The notes: generated from the sequence alone by a model not told the origin. A stretch of DNA of 64,000 nucleotides from Pedobacter ghigonis (GCF_903166585.1 NZ_CAESCM010000004.1:124001-188000); one strand, 5' to 3'; positions 54,185 to 61,927 are shown, counted from the first letter of the stretch. Numbers and translations are program-made.

Positions 54185-54220
54185 ATCCGGTTAGAGGAGC
54201 CCTCCTCAACCGGATTTTTT
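54185..54220 (+). terminator. Strong intrinsic terminator, possible end of a small RNA
   Basis: ATCCGGTT-a-GAGGAG (54185-54199) pairs with CTCCTCAACCGGAT (54202-54215) with one bulged A, followed by a run of T's. No plus-strand gene ends nearby, so it probably ends a short untranslated RNA starting near 54110, or acts in the leader of the next gene. Confidence 0.75.
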
Positions 54221-54269
54221 CTTTTAGGGCATTTTCCACTACATTTGAACCTTGTCAGCATACATTTAC

Positions 54270-54800
54270 GTGAATAAAAATATTAAAAAGATCGCCGTTG
54301 TTGGTCCCGAGAGTACAGGTAAATCAACCCTGTCGCAATTATTGGCCAGGCACTACAAAGTTTCGTGGGTTCCTGAATACGCCCGCTACTATTGCGAAAA
54401 CCTGGTTACAGATTATACTTTACAAGACGAAGAAAACATGTTTTATGGTCAGGTGGCCCTCGAAGATGCGATCCTTGCCGTAACAGAAAGCGATTTTATT
54501 ATTTGCGATACCACTTTTGTAACCGTTAAAATCTGGAGCGACGAAGTGCTGGGCGTAACCCCGCAACCGGTTTTAGATACTCTACCTAAAAGACCATACG
54601 ATTTATACCTGTTAATGGATATCGATTTGCCCTGGCAAGACGACCCATTGCGTGATTTCCCTGATAAACGCGAATACTTTATGGAAGTCTGGCACAAAGA
54701 ACTAAAAGCACTCCATGCAAATTATGTAGTAATTAGTGGCCTGGGAGATGATCGGGTGGCCAATGCTAAAAAAACGGTTGATGATTTTTTAGGTCATTAG
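54270..54800 (+). CDS. NadR-like P-loop ATPase/kinase
   Basis: A 176-residue P-loop protein of the NadR C-terminal (ribosylnicotinamide kinase-like, AAA_28) type. The Walker A is GPESTGKST near residue 12, followed by VPEYARYYCEN and the family block CDTTFVTVKIW near 80. YDLYLLMDIDLPWQDDPLRDFPDKRE gives the lid and substrate region. The NadR adenylyltransferase half is absent. The GTG at 54270 is chosen; a TTG at 54252 is possible. It lies upstream of the thiamine locus, where Bacteroidota sometimes place small vitamin kinases; substrate unknown. Confidence 0.8.
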   Translation: MNKNIKKIAVVGPESTGKSTLSQLLARHYKVSWVPEYARYYCENLVTDYTLQDEENMFYGQVALEDAILAVTESDFIICDTTFVTVKIWSDEVLGVTPQPVLDTLPKRPYDLYLLMDIDLPWQDDPLRDFPDKREYFMEVWHKELKALHANYVVISGLGDDRVANAKKTVDDFLGH

Positions 54801-54840
54801 GTAATCAACTTTTATTCATTTGAAAATGATTGTCAGTACC

Positions 54841-55083
54841 TTTTGGCAACCAGTAGCCCCGCCATCCGCTATAGCCCTCATGAAAAATTCGGGTCCGCCG
54901 CTGCTGCCGGGTTTAAGAACCCAGGCTTTTTAGCGTGATGCCTACAACAGATAATAGCTGTATCTGCCTGGCCACCTAAACCCGGTAGAACGTAAAGCAC
55001 GGAACAAGGTACGAGTGAGGACCTGAAGGGATAGCGGGACTAAAGATGCCAAGCACACAGAACCGTCAGTTTTCCAGCCAAAA
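54841..55083 (+). ncRNA. Unassigned rod-like structured RNA
   Basis: No coding frame. Nested helices read by eye: outer TTTTGGC/GCCAAAA (54841-54847/55077-55083) or TTGGCA/TGCCAA; CCGCTAT/ATAGCGG (54866-54872/55031-55037) continued by CCCT/AGGG; TTCGGGTCC/GGACCTGAA (54888-54896/55019-55027); CTGCCGGGTTTA/TAAACCCGGTAG (54904-54915/54977-54988); CCAGGC/GCCTGG (54921-54926/54966-54971); and CAGATA/TATCTG. Two helices contain G-U pairs, which favours RNA folding. A 30-base bulge lies on the 3' side (54989-55018). The core is about 180 bases, and a TACCTTTT box at 54837 could be its promoter. The rod with one large internal loop resembles 6S RNA in outline, but I cannot confirm the family; a dispersed structured repeat is also possible. 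The strand is uncertain. Confidence 0.5.
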
Positions 55084-55181
55084 AGAGCAATAAATTCTAT
55101 AAATTAAACGATTAAGGTGTCATTTCCCTAAATTTAGCATCACAACACCTCTCTTTAAATGAGAATTGCCAAATAATTCCC

Positions 55182-55189
55182 TACATTTG
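55182..55189 (+). promoter_or_regulatory. Candidate -7 element of the TPP-riboswitch transcript
   Basis: TACATTTG matches TAnnTTTG exactly and lies 11 bases before the first base of the riboswitch, so transcription would start at the aptamer. No good -33 TTG at the standard spacing is visible. Confidence 0.5.
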
Positions 55190-55199
55190 CCCCATCATT

Positions 55200-55370
55200 A
55201 GGGGTGCCTTGTTTAAATAAACACAAAAACAGGCTGAGAACATACCCATTTTGAAGCATAAAGCCAGTAGCATAAAGCCTAAAGCGCTGATAAATCATCA
55301 AGCTTTAATCTTTTAGCTTTCAGCCTTAAGCTTCAAATGCACCTGATCCGGGTAATGCCGGCGTAGGGAT
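55200..55370 (+). promoter_or_regulatory. TPP riboswitch (THI element) with an inserted hairpin
   Basis: The conserved parts are present in order: AGGGGTGCC (55200-55208), GGCTGAGA (55232-55239), ATACCC (55242-55247), ACCTGATCC (55341-55349), GGGTAATGCC and GGCGTAGGGA (to 55369). Between ATACCC and ACCTGATC, where the THI consensus has only a few bases, about 93 bases are inserted (55248-55340). The aptamer arms themselves look intact. A short terminator follows at 55398, suggesting transcriptional control of the TonB-dependent receptor by thiamine pyrophosphate. Confidence 0.88.
55251..55336. repeat. Quasi-palindromic insertion inside the TPP aptamer
   Basis: The arm starting TTGAAGCATAAAGCC (55251) is matched imperfectly by the inverted arm ending GGCTGAAAG/CTTAAGCTTCAA on the opposite sense (to 55336), each about 35 bases. 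The sequence is built from AAAGC(C/T)-type units like those in the low-complexity tract at 57889-57920. Confidence 0.7.
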
Positions 55371-55397
55371 TGGAGTTATGGAAGTTTAACTAAAAAT

Positions 55398-55414
55398 CGG
55401 GGAAACCCCTTTTT
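55398..55414 (+). terminator. Riboswitch-associated terminator
   Basis: GGGG-aaa-CCCC followed by TTTTT (55399-55414), 29 bases after the aptamer. It is bracketed by exact 13-base direct repeats GTTTAACTAAAAA (55384-55396 and 55422-55434). Confidence 0.65.
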
Positions 55415-55442
55415 CCGGTTGGTTTAACTAAAAACAAGAACA

Positions 55443-57887
55443 TTGAAAAATTTACTATTTGCAGCGCTTGTTGCAATGTTGCCTTTCTTTGCATCGGCAC
55501 AATTTGCTGTTACCGGTAAGGTAACGGATCAAAACCGTAATGCCCTGCCTGGGGCCACCGTTAAAATAAAAAACAAGAAAACCATTGTACTGAGCGATGC
55601 AGGTGGAAATTTCACCTTATCAAACCTTGCTAACGGAAAATACACCTTTGTAGTGAGCTATGTGGGCTATAAAACTGAAGAGAAAACAGTAAGCCTTTCG
55701 CAAAACAGCACGATAGATTTCTCTTTAACTGCACAGAATTTCCTGGCCGATGAAGTGATTGTAAGGGCAACACGGGCCAACGAGAAATCGGCAACTACCT
55801 ATAAGAATATCGGCAAGGAAGAAATCCAGCAAAATAACTTTGGTCAGGATTTACCTTTTATTTTACAGAATACGCCGGGCGTAGTGGTTAATTCGGATGC
55901 AGGTGCAGGCGTTGGTTATACCGGAATCCGCATACGGGGTAGCGACAATAGCCGCATAAACGTAACGGTTAACGGCATTCCAATTAATGATAGCGAGAGC
56001 CAGGGAACATTTTACGTAAACATGCCCGATTTTGCTTCATCTGTAGATAATGTTCAGATTCAGCGTGGTGTAGGTACTTCAACCAATGGTGCCGGTGCAT
56101 TTGGTGCCAGTTTAAATATCCAGACTACTGCAAGCGAAACCGAACCTTATGCAGAAATAAACAGCACTTACGGTAGTTTCGATACCTGGAAAAACACCGT
56201 AAAAGTTGGAACGGGCTTAATTAATAACCGTTTTAGTTTCGATGGCCGTTTATCGAGAATCAGCTCTGATGGTTATGTAGACCGGGGTTCATCTTTACTT
56301 AAATCTTATTTCTTATCAGGTGCTTACCACGGCAACAAAGATTTATTGCGCGTAAATGTTTTCTCGGGCAACGAAAAAACTTATCAATCATGGAATGGTA
56401 TTCCGCAATCGCGTTTAGAAAATGATGTGGCTGGTATGAATGCTTATATAGCCCGGAACGAACTTAGTGCGGAAGATGCAGCCAACCTGTTAAACTCTGG
56501 AAGAAGATATAACAGTTTCTTGTACAATAACCAAACTGATAATTATGTTCAAAACCATTATCAGTTAATCTACGCCCGTCAGTTTTCTGATCAGTTCTCG
56601 TTTAACGGTGCTTTGCATTATACCCAGGGCTCAGGTTACTATGAAGAGTACCGCGTGCAGAATAAACTGGCTGATTATGGCTTAAATCCGATTGCCATTC
56701 CCGGAGGTACACCAATTACCAAAACAGACCTGATTCGCCGCCGCTGGTTAGATAACGATTTTTATGGCGTTACCTATGCATTTAACTACGTGCCGCAAAA
56801 GAACCTTAACTTTACGCTTGGTGGTGCTTATAACGAGTATAAAGGTGCGCACTTCGGACAGGTTATCTGGTCACAATATGCATCAAATGGCAATATAGAC
56901 AGGCATTACTATGATAACGATGGTTTTAAAACTGATTTCAATACCTACGGTAAGGTTAACTACAGCCCGATCGAATCGTTAAGCTTGTTCGCTGATTTAC
57001 AATACCGCCGCGTTTATTACGATATTGCCGGAACTGAAAACAAACTGAATACACTGGCCATCAACAAAACTTTAAATTTCTTTAATCCTAAGTTTGGCGC
57101 TACTTACTTCATCAATCCTGAAAGCAACGTGTATGCTTCATTCAGCGTAGCCAACAAAGAGCCAAACCGCGATGACTATACCGATGCAGCAACGGGTGCG
57201 ACTCCTAAGCCTGAAAGATTGAACGATTTAGAACTGGGTTACCGTTTTAAAAACGAAAAATTAAACATCGGTGCCAATGCCTACGGAATGTTCTATAAAA
57301 ACCAATTGGTGGTTACGGGCAAAATAAATGATGTGGGTGGCAATTTCCGCCAAAATGTAGACCGGAGTTACCGTCTGGGTATTGAGCTGGATGGTGCCTA
57401 CACCATTAGCAAGCAGTTTATCTTAAATGCCAATGCCGCTTTAAGTCGTAACAAAATCAAAAACTTTACCGAGTATTACGATGATTACGACAACGGCGGT
57501 CAGGTGGTAAATAACTATCAGCTTACCGATATTTCGTACTCGCCCCGTGCCGTACTTTTTGGCGAACTGGTTTACAAGCCGGTTAGTGGTTTTGCGGTAG
57601 CCTTACAAAGCAAATATGTAAGCAAGCAGTATTTAGATAACACCCAAAATAACGACCGTACCATAAATGGTTATTGGGTAAGCAATGCACGTTTAGGTTA
57701 CGATTTCAAATTTGCCGGCGTGAAGAACATTAATTTAGGCTTATTAGTTAATAATATCTTCGATAAGCGTTATGAAAACAACGGCTATACTTATGGTTAC
57801 CAGCTAGGCGGCAGCAGGGTTACCGAAAACTTCTTTTATCCACAGGCAGGAACTAACTTTTTGTTAAGCCTGAATGTGAAGTTTTAA
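55443..57887 (+). CDS. TonB-dependent receptor under TPP control (probable thiamine-compound importer)
   Basis: An 814-residue outer-membrane receptor. Signal peptide ends at ASAQ (20), then a CNA-B-like domain (AVTGKVTDQNRNALPGATV, to about 95), a TonB plug (about 115-230: LPFILQNTPGVVV, TGIRIRGSDNSRINVTVNGIPIND) and a 22-strand-type barrel ending FLLSLNVKF. The start is TTG at 55443; it begins the signal peptide exactly. The upstream TPP riboswitch is the basis for inferring thiamine or a precursor as substrate, as found for other TPP-regulated receptors of this phylum. A strong terminator follows. Confidence 0.9.
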   Translation: MKNLLFAALVAMLPFFASAQFAVTGKVTDQNRNALPGATVKIKNKKTIVLSDAGGNFTLSNLANGKYTFVVSYVGYKTEEKTVSLSQNSTIDFSLTAQNFLADEVIVRATRANEKSATTYKNIGKEEIQQNNFGQDLPFILQNTPGVVVNSDAGAGVGYTGIRIRGSDNSRINVTVNGIPINDSESQGTFYVNMPDFASSVDNVQIQRGVGTSTNGAGAFGASLNIQTTASETEPYAEINSTYGSFDTWKNTVKVGTGLINNRFSFDGRLSRISSDGYVDRGSSLLKSYFLSGAYHGNKDLLRVNVFSGNEKTYQSWNGIPQSRLENDVAGMNAYIARNELSAEDAANLLNSGRRYNSFLYNNQTDNYVQNHYQLIYARQFSDQFSFNGALHYTQGSGYYEEYRVQNKLADYGLNPIAIPGGTPITKTDLIRRRWLDNDFYGVTYAFNYVPQKNLNFTLGGAYNEYKGAHFGQVIWSQYASNGNIDRHYYDNDGFKTDFNTYGKVNYSPIESLSLFADLQYRRVYYDIAGTENKLNTLAINKTLNFFNPKFGATYFINPESNVYASFSVANKEPNRDDYTDAATGATPKPERLNDLELGYRFKNEKLNIGANAYGMFYKNQLVVTGKINDVGGNFRQNVDRSYRLGIELDGAYTISKQFILNANAALSRNKIKNFTEYYDDYDNGGQVVNNYQLTDISYSPRAVLFGELVYKPVSGFAVALQSKYVSKQYLDNTQNNDRTINGYWVSNARLGYDFKFAGVKNINLGLLVNNIFDKRYENNGYTYGYQLGGSRVTENFFYPQAGTNFLLSLNVKF

Positions 57888-57888
57888 G

Positions 57889-57920
57889 AAAGCTGAAAGA
57901 CTAAAGCTAAAAGCTGAAAG
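57889..57920. repeat. AAAGCT/GAAAG low-complexity tract
   Basis: AGCTGAAAGACTAAAGCTAA continuing to AAGCTGAAAG right after the receptor stop. The same words appear inside the TPP riboswitch insertion on either strand. Confidence 0.6.
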
Positions 57921-57968
57921 ATCGCCATTGCTTAAGGAACAACATCTCCTTAGGCAATGGCGATTTTG
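57921..57968 (+). terminator. Terminator after the TPP-controlled receptor
   Basis: ATCGCCATTGCTTAAGGA (57921-57938) pairs with TCCTTAGGCAATGGCGAT (57947-57964) as an 18-bp stem with one G-U pair, followed by TTTG. Confidence 0.82.
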
Positions 57969-58005
57969 TTTATATTGCAATCCCGATCCAGAACAATAGT
58001 TTAAT

Positions 58006-58650
58006 ATGAAATACATCGAAAAGCTCCACTACATTACACACGACATCCCAAACCTTTCGCACGTAGAGCAGGCGCAGTTTGCATGCGAAGCAGGGGCGAA
58101 GTGGATACAATACCGTTGTTTGAGCAAAACCGATGAAACACTTCTGGCTGATATAAATGCCATTGCCGAAACCTGCGATGATTGGGGCACTACGCTAATC
58201 GTTACCGATCATGTTCATTTAAATGGCAAAGCCGATATTCAGGGTTTTCATATTGAGGATATGGATGCCGATTTCACAGCTATCCGCAACAAGGTGGGCA
58301 ACGATATTACTTTAGGTGGTTCGGCAAATACGATAGAAAACTTAATCCGTTTAGCTAAGCAAGGTGCAGATTATGTGGGCTTTGGGCCATTTGCTACAAC
58401 CGAAACCAAAGCCAACAATTTCCCCCTGTTAGGAATCGACGGATATTACGAAGCAATGCAAGAACTTAAGGCGGCAAATATTCAACTACCCGTTTTAGCG
58501 GTAGGCGGCATTAAAATTTACGATGTAGAAGCCCTAATGCAAAGCGGTATTTATGGCATCGCCGTTTCGGGAGCCATTAACTTTGCCGATGATTTTATAG
58601 CTGCTTATCAGGATTTTTACACAATGATTAAAGAAAGTGCTGTTAATTAA
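58006..58650 (+). CDS. thiE: Thiamine-phosphate synthase
   Basis: A 214-residue ThiE/TenI-family barrel. The enzyme joins hydroxymethylpyrimidine diphosphate and thiazole phosphate. Family blocks are WIQYRCLSK near 33, LIVTDHVHLNGKADIQGFHI near 63-83, GGSANTIE near 104, YVGFGPFATTETK near 125-137 and PVLAVGGI near 165. The pyrimidine-binding QYR replaces the more usual QLR. A TATATTGC box lies 28 bases upstream of the ATG, so it may have its own promoter after the receptor terminator. No other thiamine synthesis gene is in the window. Confidence 0.88.
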   Translation: MKYIEKLHYITHDIPNLSHVEQAQFACEAGAKWIQYRCLSKTDETLLADINAIAETCDDWGTTLIVTDHVHLNGKADIQGFHIEDMDADFTAIRNKVGNDITLGGSANTIENLIRLAKQGADYVGFGPFATTETKANNFPLLGIDGYYEAMQELKAANIQLPVLAVGGIKIYDVEALMQSGIYGIAVSGAINFADDFIAAYQDFYTMIKESAVN

Positions 58651-58661
58651 CACTTTATAGT

Positions 58662-58691
58662 TTGAAGCCCGTTGGATATTTTTTAGTTTTG
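58662..58691 (+). promoter_or_regulatory. Near-consensus Bacteroidota promoter
   Basis: TTG (58662-58664) and TAGTTTTG (58684-58691) with a 19-base spacer match TTG-N19-TAnnTTTG. The box ends 18 bases before the ATG at 58710. This is the best promoter match in the window. Confidence 0.7.
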
Positions 58692-58709
58692 GGATAAACC
58701 CTAACTACT

Positions 58710-60002
58710 ATGTCGGAAAACGCTCTTCAAACCAACGCACCCTGGAATCTTTATAAAAAAATAGCTTTCAGGTTCTTCTTTATCCTGCTACCCCTTTTTA
58801 TCATCCTGAATAATAACGGCGCTTTCACTTTCCTCTCACGTTTTCTGCAGCTACCCGGGTTAGTGTTGCACCACTTTATTCCGTGGTTTGCTAAACATAT
58901 TATACATTACAATTACGATTTCACCATCTATACCAATGGGAGTGGCGATACTTCATATGATTGGGTACTGCTGCTTTGTATGTTTATTGTATCGGTAGCA
59001 GGCTGCATTATATGGTCGGTTTTAGACCGCAAACGCAAAAGCTACAATGCTGCCCATTATTGGCTCGTGGTGCTGGTAAGGTTTTACCTGGCCTTTACCC
59101 TGGTACTCTATGGTTTAATAAAGGTAATTAAGCTTCAGTTTCCCGATCCTTCTTTAACCAGACTGCTTCAACCCTTTGGTGATGCCTCTCCAATGGGCCT
59201 GGCCTGGACTTTTCTTGGTTTTTCTAAAGGCTACAACATTTTTATGGGAATTGTAGAAGTTTCGGCCATTTTACTCTTATTCCGCAGAACAGTAATTGTT
59301 GGTGCTTTTTTATCGCTTGCCGCAACTGGCCATGTAATGTCTATGAATTATTTTTTCGATGTGCCGGTAAAATTGCTCTCTACGGCGCTGGTGGTGATGA
59401 GTCTATTTATTTTAGCCCCACATTTTTTAAAACTATATCGCTTTTTTATCAAGTATGAAAACCAGCAGCTCGATAAAATGTACCGTCCAACCTTTAAGAA
59501 GCGATGGCTTTATATTTCGGCCTACAGCTTAAAGTATTTATACATCACTGCTTCTGTTGGTTACCTGTTGTATTCTTTTCTCCAGCAAACCAAAATTTAT
59601 GGCAGTGCCGCACCCAAACCATTTTTGTACGGCATTTATAATGTAGAAAACATGACACTAAAGGGAAAAACGCTGGCACCATTAACAACAGATAGCATCC
59701 GGTGGAAACAAATGGTTATTAGTTATGCGGGTTATGCAAGGGTAAAAACGATGAACGACAGTACGTATAATTTCTCAACAGTTTTTAATACTAAAAAGAA
59801 GGAACTCACACTGGGCTCACTAGATAAAGAATCGATTAAATATACTTTAACTTACCGCATTACCGGGAAAGACAATCTGATTCTTTCTGGCCTGAAAGGA
59901 AAAGATTCCATTACAGTAAGCTTTAAAAAGAAGGACCTCAAAGATTTCAGGCTAATTAACCGGGGCTTTCATTGGGTGAACGAACATCCGTACAATCGCT
60001 AA
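58710..60002 (+). CDS. DoxX-like integral membrane protein
   Basis: A 430-residue protein with about eight hydrophobic segments in its first 300 residues, including WVLLLCMFIVSVAGCIIWSV (about 85-104) and a DoxX-like core at about 120-245 (VLYGLIKVIKLQFPDPSLTRLLQPFGDASPMGLAWTFLG). The C-terminal 130 residues form a soluble beta-rich domain (KELTLGSLDKESIKYTLTYRITGKDNLILSGLKGKDSITVSF). No catalytic signature is seen and function is unknown. It is driven by a near-consensus promoter. The TPK-like and GNAT genes follow. Confidence 0.75.
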   Translation: MSENALQTNAPWNLYKKIAFRFFFILLPLFIILNNNGAFTFLSRFLQLPGLVLHHFIPWFAKHIIHYNYDFTIYTNGSGDTSYDWVLLLCMFIVSVAGCIIWSVLDRKRKSYNAAHYWLVVLVRFYLAFTLVLYGLIKVIKLQFPDPSLTRLLQPFGDASPMGLAWTFLGFSKGYNIFMGIVEVSAILLLFRRTVIVGAFLSLAATGHVMSMNYFFDVPVKLLSTALVVMSLFILAPHFLKLYRFFIKYENQQLDKMYRPTFKKRWLYISAYSLKYLYITASVGYLLYSFLQQTKIYGSAAPKPFLYGIYNVENMTLKGKTLAPLTTDSIRWKQMVISYAGYARVKTMNDSTYNFSTVFNTKKKELTLGSLDKESIKYTLTYRITGKDNLILSGLKGKDSITVSFKKKDLKDFRLINRGFHWVNEHPYNR

Positions 60003-60065
60003 TCATTTTACCCCCAACTGATTCTTCCTGCACTATACTTTGTGCGATTTTTTTATATTCGCAAC

Positions 60066-60626
60066 ATGTCATCACACCACATTGTAAAAGAAAAACAGGA
60101 ACCGGCTTTGTATATCGACGAGCTTGGTAATTTTAGCGAAGAGTTTTTGGGGCAGCTTTTAGAATGGAGCCCAACACTTTTGGTTAACGGCAATAATTAT
60201 GAAAAGATTATTTCGCTGGGACTGAAAGTAGATGTGCTGGTAAACGGCACCAATCAGGATGTTCAGGAAGATACCAAAACGATTCAGGGACCGGTTGATG
60301 CTTTGATGGTGGCCATTAACTTTTTATTTGAGGAAAAATATCCTGCAGTTAATGTAATTGCCAAAAAGTTCGATCTGGAAAAATTTGCCGGATTTGAAGA
60401 TAAAATTAACCTGGTGGTATTTACCGAACGTGCCAAGCATTACCCCATTAAATCGGGTTTTTCGGTTTGGAAACCAGCTGGCAGCGAATTTTTAATTCAT
60501 GGTAACCGTTATCTGGAAGTAACCAACCTGATGCAAACCGAAGAAGAAATTTTTGAAGTAGTAAACGATGGCTTTGTTGAATTTACCTTTTCTGGTCAAC
60601 CTATTTTTATAAGCGAACCGATATGA
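60066..60626 (+). CDS. Thiamine-pyrophosphokinase-like protein lacking catalytic motifs
   Basis: A 186-residue protein whose N-terminus (SSHHIVKEKQEPALYI, then LGQLLEWSP) is that of Bacteroidota thiamine diphosphokinases. At the position of the DGA motif it reads NGN; at GDFD it reads VNGTN; at DKTDLE it reads GPVDAL; and the RxDHT block is absent. The frame is open throughout, so it is a maintained but probably inactive relative. The ATG at 60066 is preferred over a GTG at 60042. Its stop overlaps the start of the GNAT gene (ATGA). A ligand-binding or sensing role is possible but unproven. Confidence 0.65.
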   Translation: MSSHHIVKEKQEPALYIDELGNFSEEFLGQLLEWSPTLLVNGNNYEKIISLGLKVDVLVNGTNQDVQEDTKTIQGPVDALMVAINFLFEEKYPAVNVIAKKFDLEKFAGFEDKINLVVFTERAKHYPIKSGFSVWKPAGSEFLIHGNRYLEVTNLMQTEEEIFEVVNDGFVEFTFSGQPIFISEPI

Positions 60627-61117
60627 TTACCCTTAGAAAAGCAAAAGAACAGGATATAGAAATCATTAGGGATATTGCCGCAGCAACCTGGCCATCTACG
60701 TACCTCGATATTATTGGTCAGGCGCAGATTGATTATATGCTGGATAAAATGTACAATCAGGGCGAACTGCTGAAACAACTGATGGAAGGCCATATTTTTC
60801 TCATTGCCGAAGCAAATGAAGAACAATATGGTTTTGCAGGCTATTCTGTCATCGACCACGAAGCACGCATTTATAAACTGCATAAATTATATGTGCTGCC
60901 ATCTGCCCATGGTAAAGGCGTAGGTAAAATACTCATAAATGAAGTTTTTAACCAGGTAAAAGATGCCGGCGGAACAGCATTGCAGCTTAATGTTAACAAA
61001 CACAATAAGGCTAAAGATTTTTACTTAAAAGGTGGCTTTACCATAAAAGAATCGGTACAACTCGATATTGGCGAGGGCTATATTATGGATGATTATGTAA
61101 TGGAATATAAATTCTAG
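60623..61117 (+). CDS. GNAT-family N-acetyltransferase
   Basis: A 164-residue acetyltransferase. The acetyl-CoA loop is LYVLPSAHGKGVGKILI near residue 90, followed by ALQLNVNKHNKAKDFYLKGGF, the usual C-terminal block. N-terminal ITLRKAKEQDIEIIRDIA begins the fold. The substrate is unknown. Its ATG overlaps the stop of the TPK-like gene by four bases, implying translational coupling. Confidence 0.9.
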   Translation: MITLRKAKEQDIEIIRDIAAATWPSTYLDIIGQAQIDYMLDKMYNQGELLKQLMEGHIFLIAEANEEQYGFAGYSVIDHEARIYKLHKLYVLPSAHGKGVGKILINEVFNQVKDAGGTALQLNVNKHNKAKDFYLKGGFTIKESVQLDIGEGYIMDDYVMEYKF

Positions 61118-61118
61118 C

Positions 61119-61865
61119 TTATTTTTTCAAACCCAGGTAATACTCCCGTTCGCTTTTATCAAAATGTTCAATAGCGTAACGCAGCATGGTTCGCGGCATT
61201 GTTGCGGCATGCATTTCTAAAAAAGAAATTAACCTGCTCCTGCCTTTCGTACCGGTGTGCCTGAGCCAACCACCTGCAGCTTTGTGTATTAAATCTTCGG
61301 TATCGTTTAAAAGCAGTTCTGCAATACCAAAAGTAGGAGTTAAATCGCCTTTGCGGATAAAAAATGATGTACTTACAATAGCAGTGCGCCTGTGCCACAT
61401 ATTTTCTGACTGGGCAAGCTCATATAAAATATCCCTGGGTTTATCGAATAAGTAACTGCCTACAACAAAACAGGCTGAACGGTCAACCAGATCCCAACTG
61501 TTGATGCGGTCGTGCCGGTTAATGTAAAGCTCAAAAAGCGCTTTCTTAGTACCCTCACTTGTTTTTTTATCTCTGGCCTGAAAATCCATGATGCTTACAG
61601 CGCCAGCCCGGTGTTCGTGAACTGGGCTTTCCAGCAGCCTTTCGATCTCTGTAACCGGCATGGCTATAAATGCTTTGGCCATTTCGAAAACCTGCCCCAT
61701 CCTCACACCCATAAACTCATCTCCTGCACCATAATCGCCCGCTTCGGTTTTAAAATAACGGTAAATTTTTTCCAGCTCAGCATTTGATTGGAAAGCACTA
61801 AGTTGCTCGATAAAAGCAGCAGCGGTTAAATTAATTGTTTGCTTTGGAATTTTTACTAAAGCCAT
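61119..61865 (-). CDS. AlkD-like DNA alkylation repair protein
   Basis: A 248-residue HEAT-like repeat protein of the AlkC/AlkD DNA glycosylase superfamily, which removes alkylated bases. The family pattern is visible as INSWDLVDRSA near 120, ENMWHRRTAIVSTSFFI near 153 and LIHKAAGGWLRHTG near 195; the aspartate in WDLVD and the aromatic residues correspond to the lesion site. It converges on the GNAT gene with one base between stops. A TATATTTA box precedes its ATG. Confidence 0.87.
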   Translation of the reverse strand: MALVKIPKQTINLTAAAFIEQLSAFQSNAELEKIYRYFKTEAGDYGAGDEFMGVRMGQVFEMAKAFIAMPVTEIERLLESPVHEHRAGAVSIMDFQARDKKTSEGTKKALFELYINRHDRINSWDLVDRSACFVVGSYLFDKPRDILYELAQSENMWHRRTAIVSTSFFIRKGDLTPTFGIAELLLNDTEDLIHKAAGGWLRHTGTKGRSRLISFLEMHAATMPRTMLRYAIEHFDKSEREYYLGLKK

Positions 61866-61927
61866 TATCTGCAGGTTTTCTGCTTAAATATACAAAAAAC
61901 AGCAAGGCCAAGCACTTCATATATCAA

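Noticed and set aside
54841-55083. The structured RNA as RNase P, tmRNA or SRP RNA
   Set aside because: The RNase P GAGGAAAGTC block, the tmRNA tRNA-like end and the SRP GGAAGCAGC tetraloop region are all absent.
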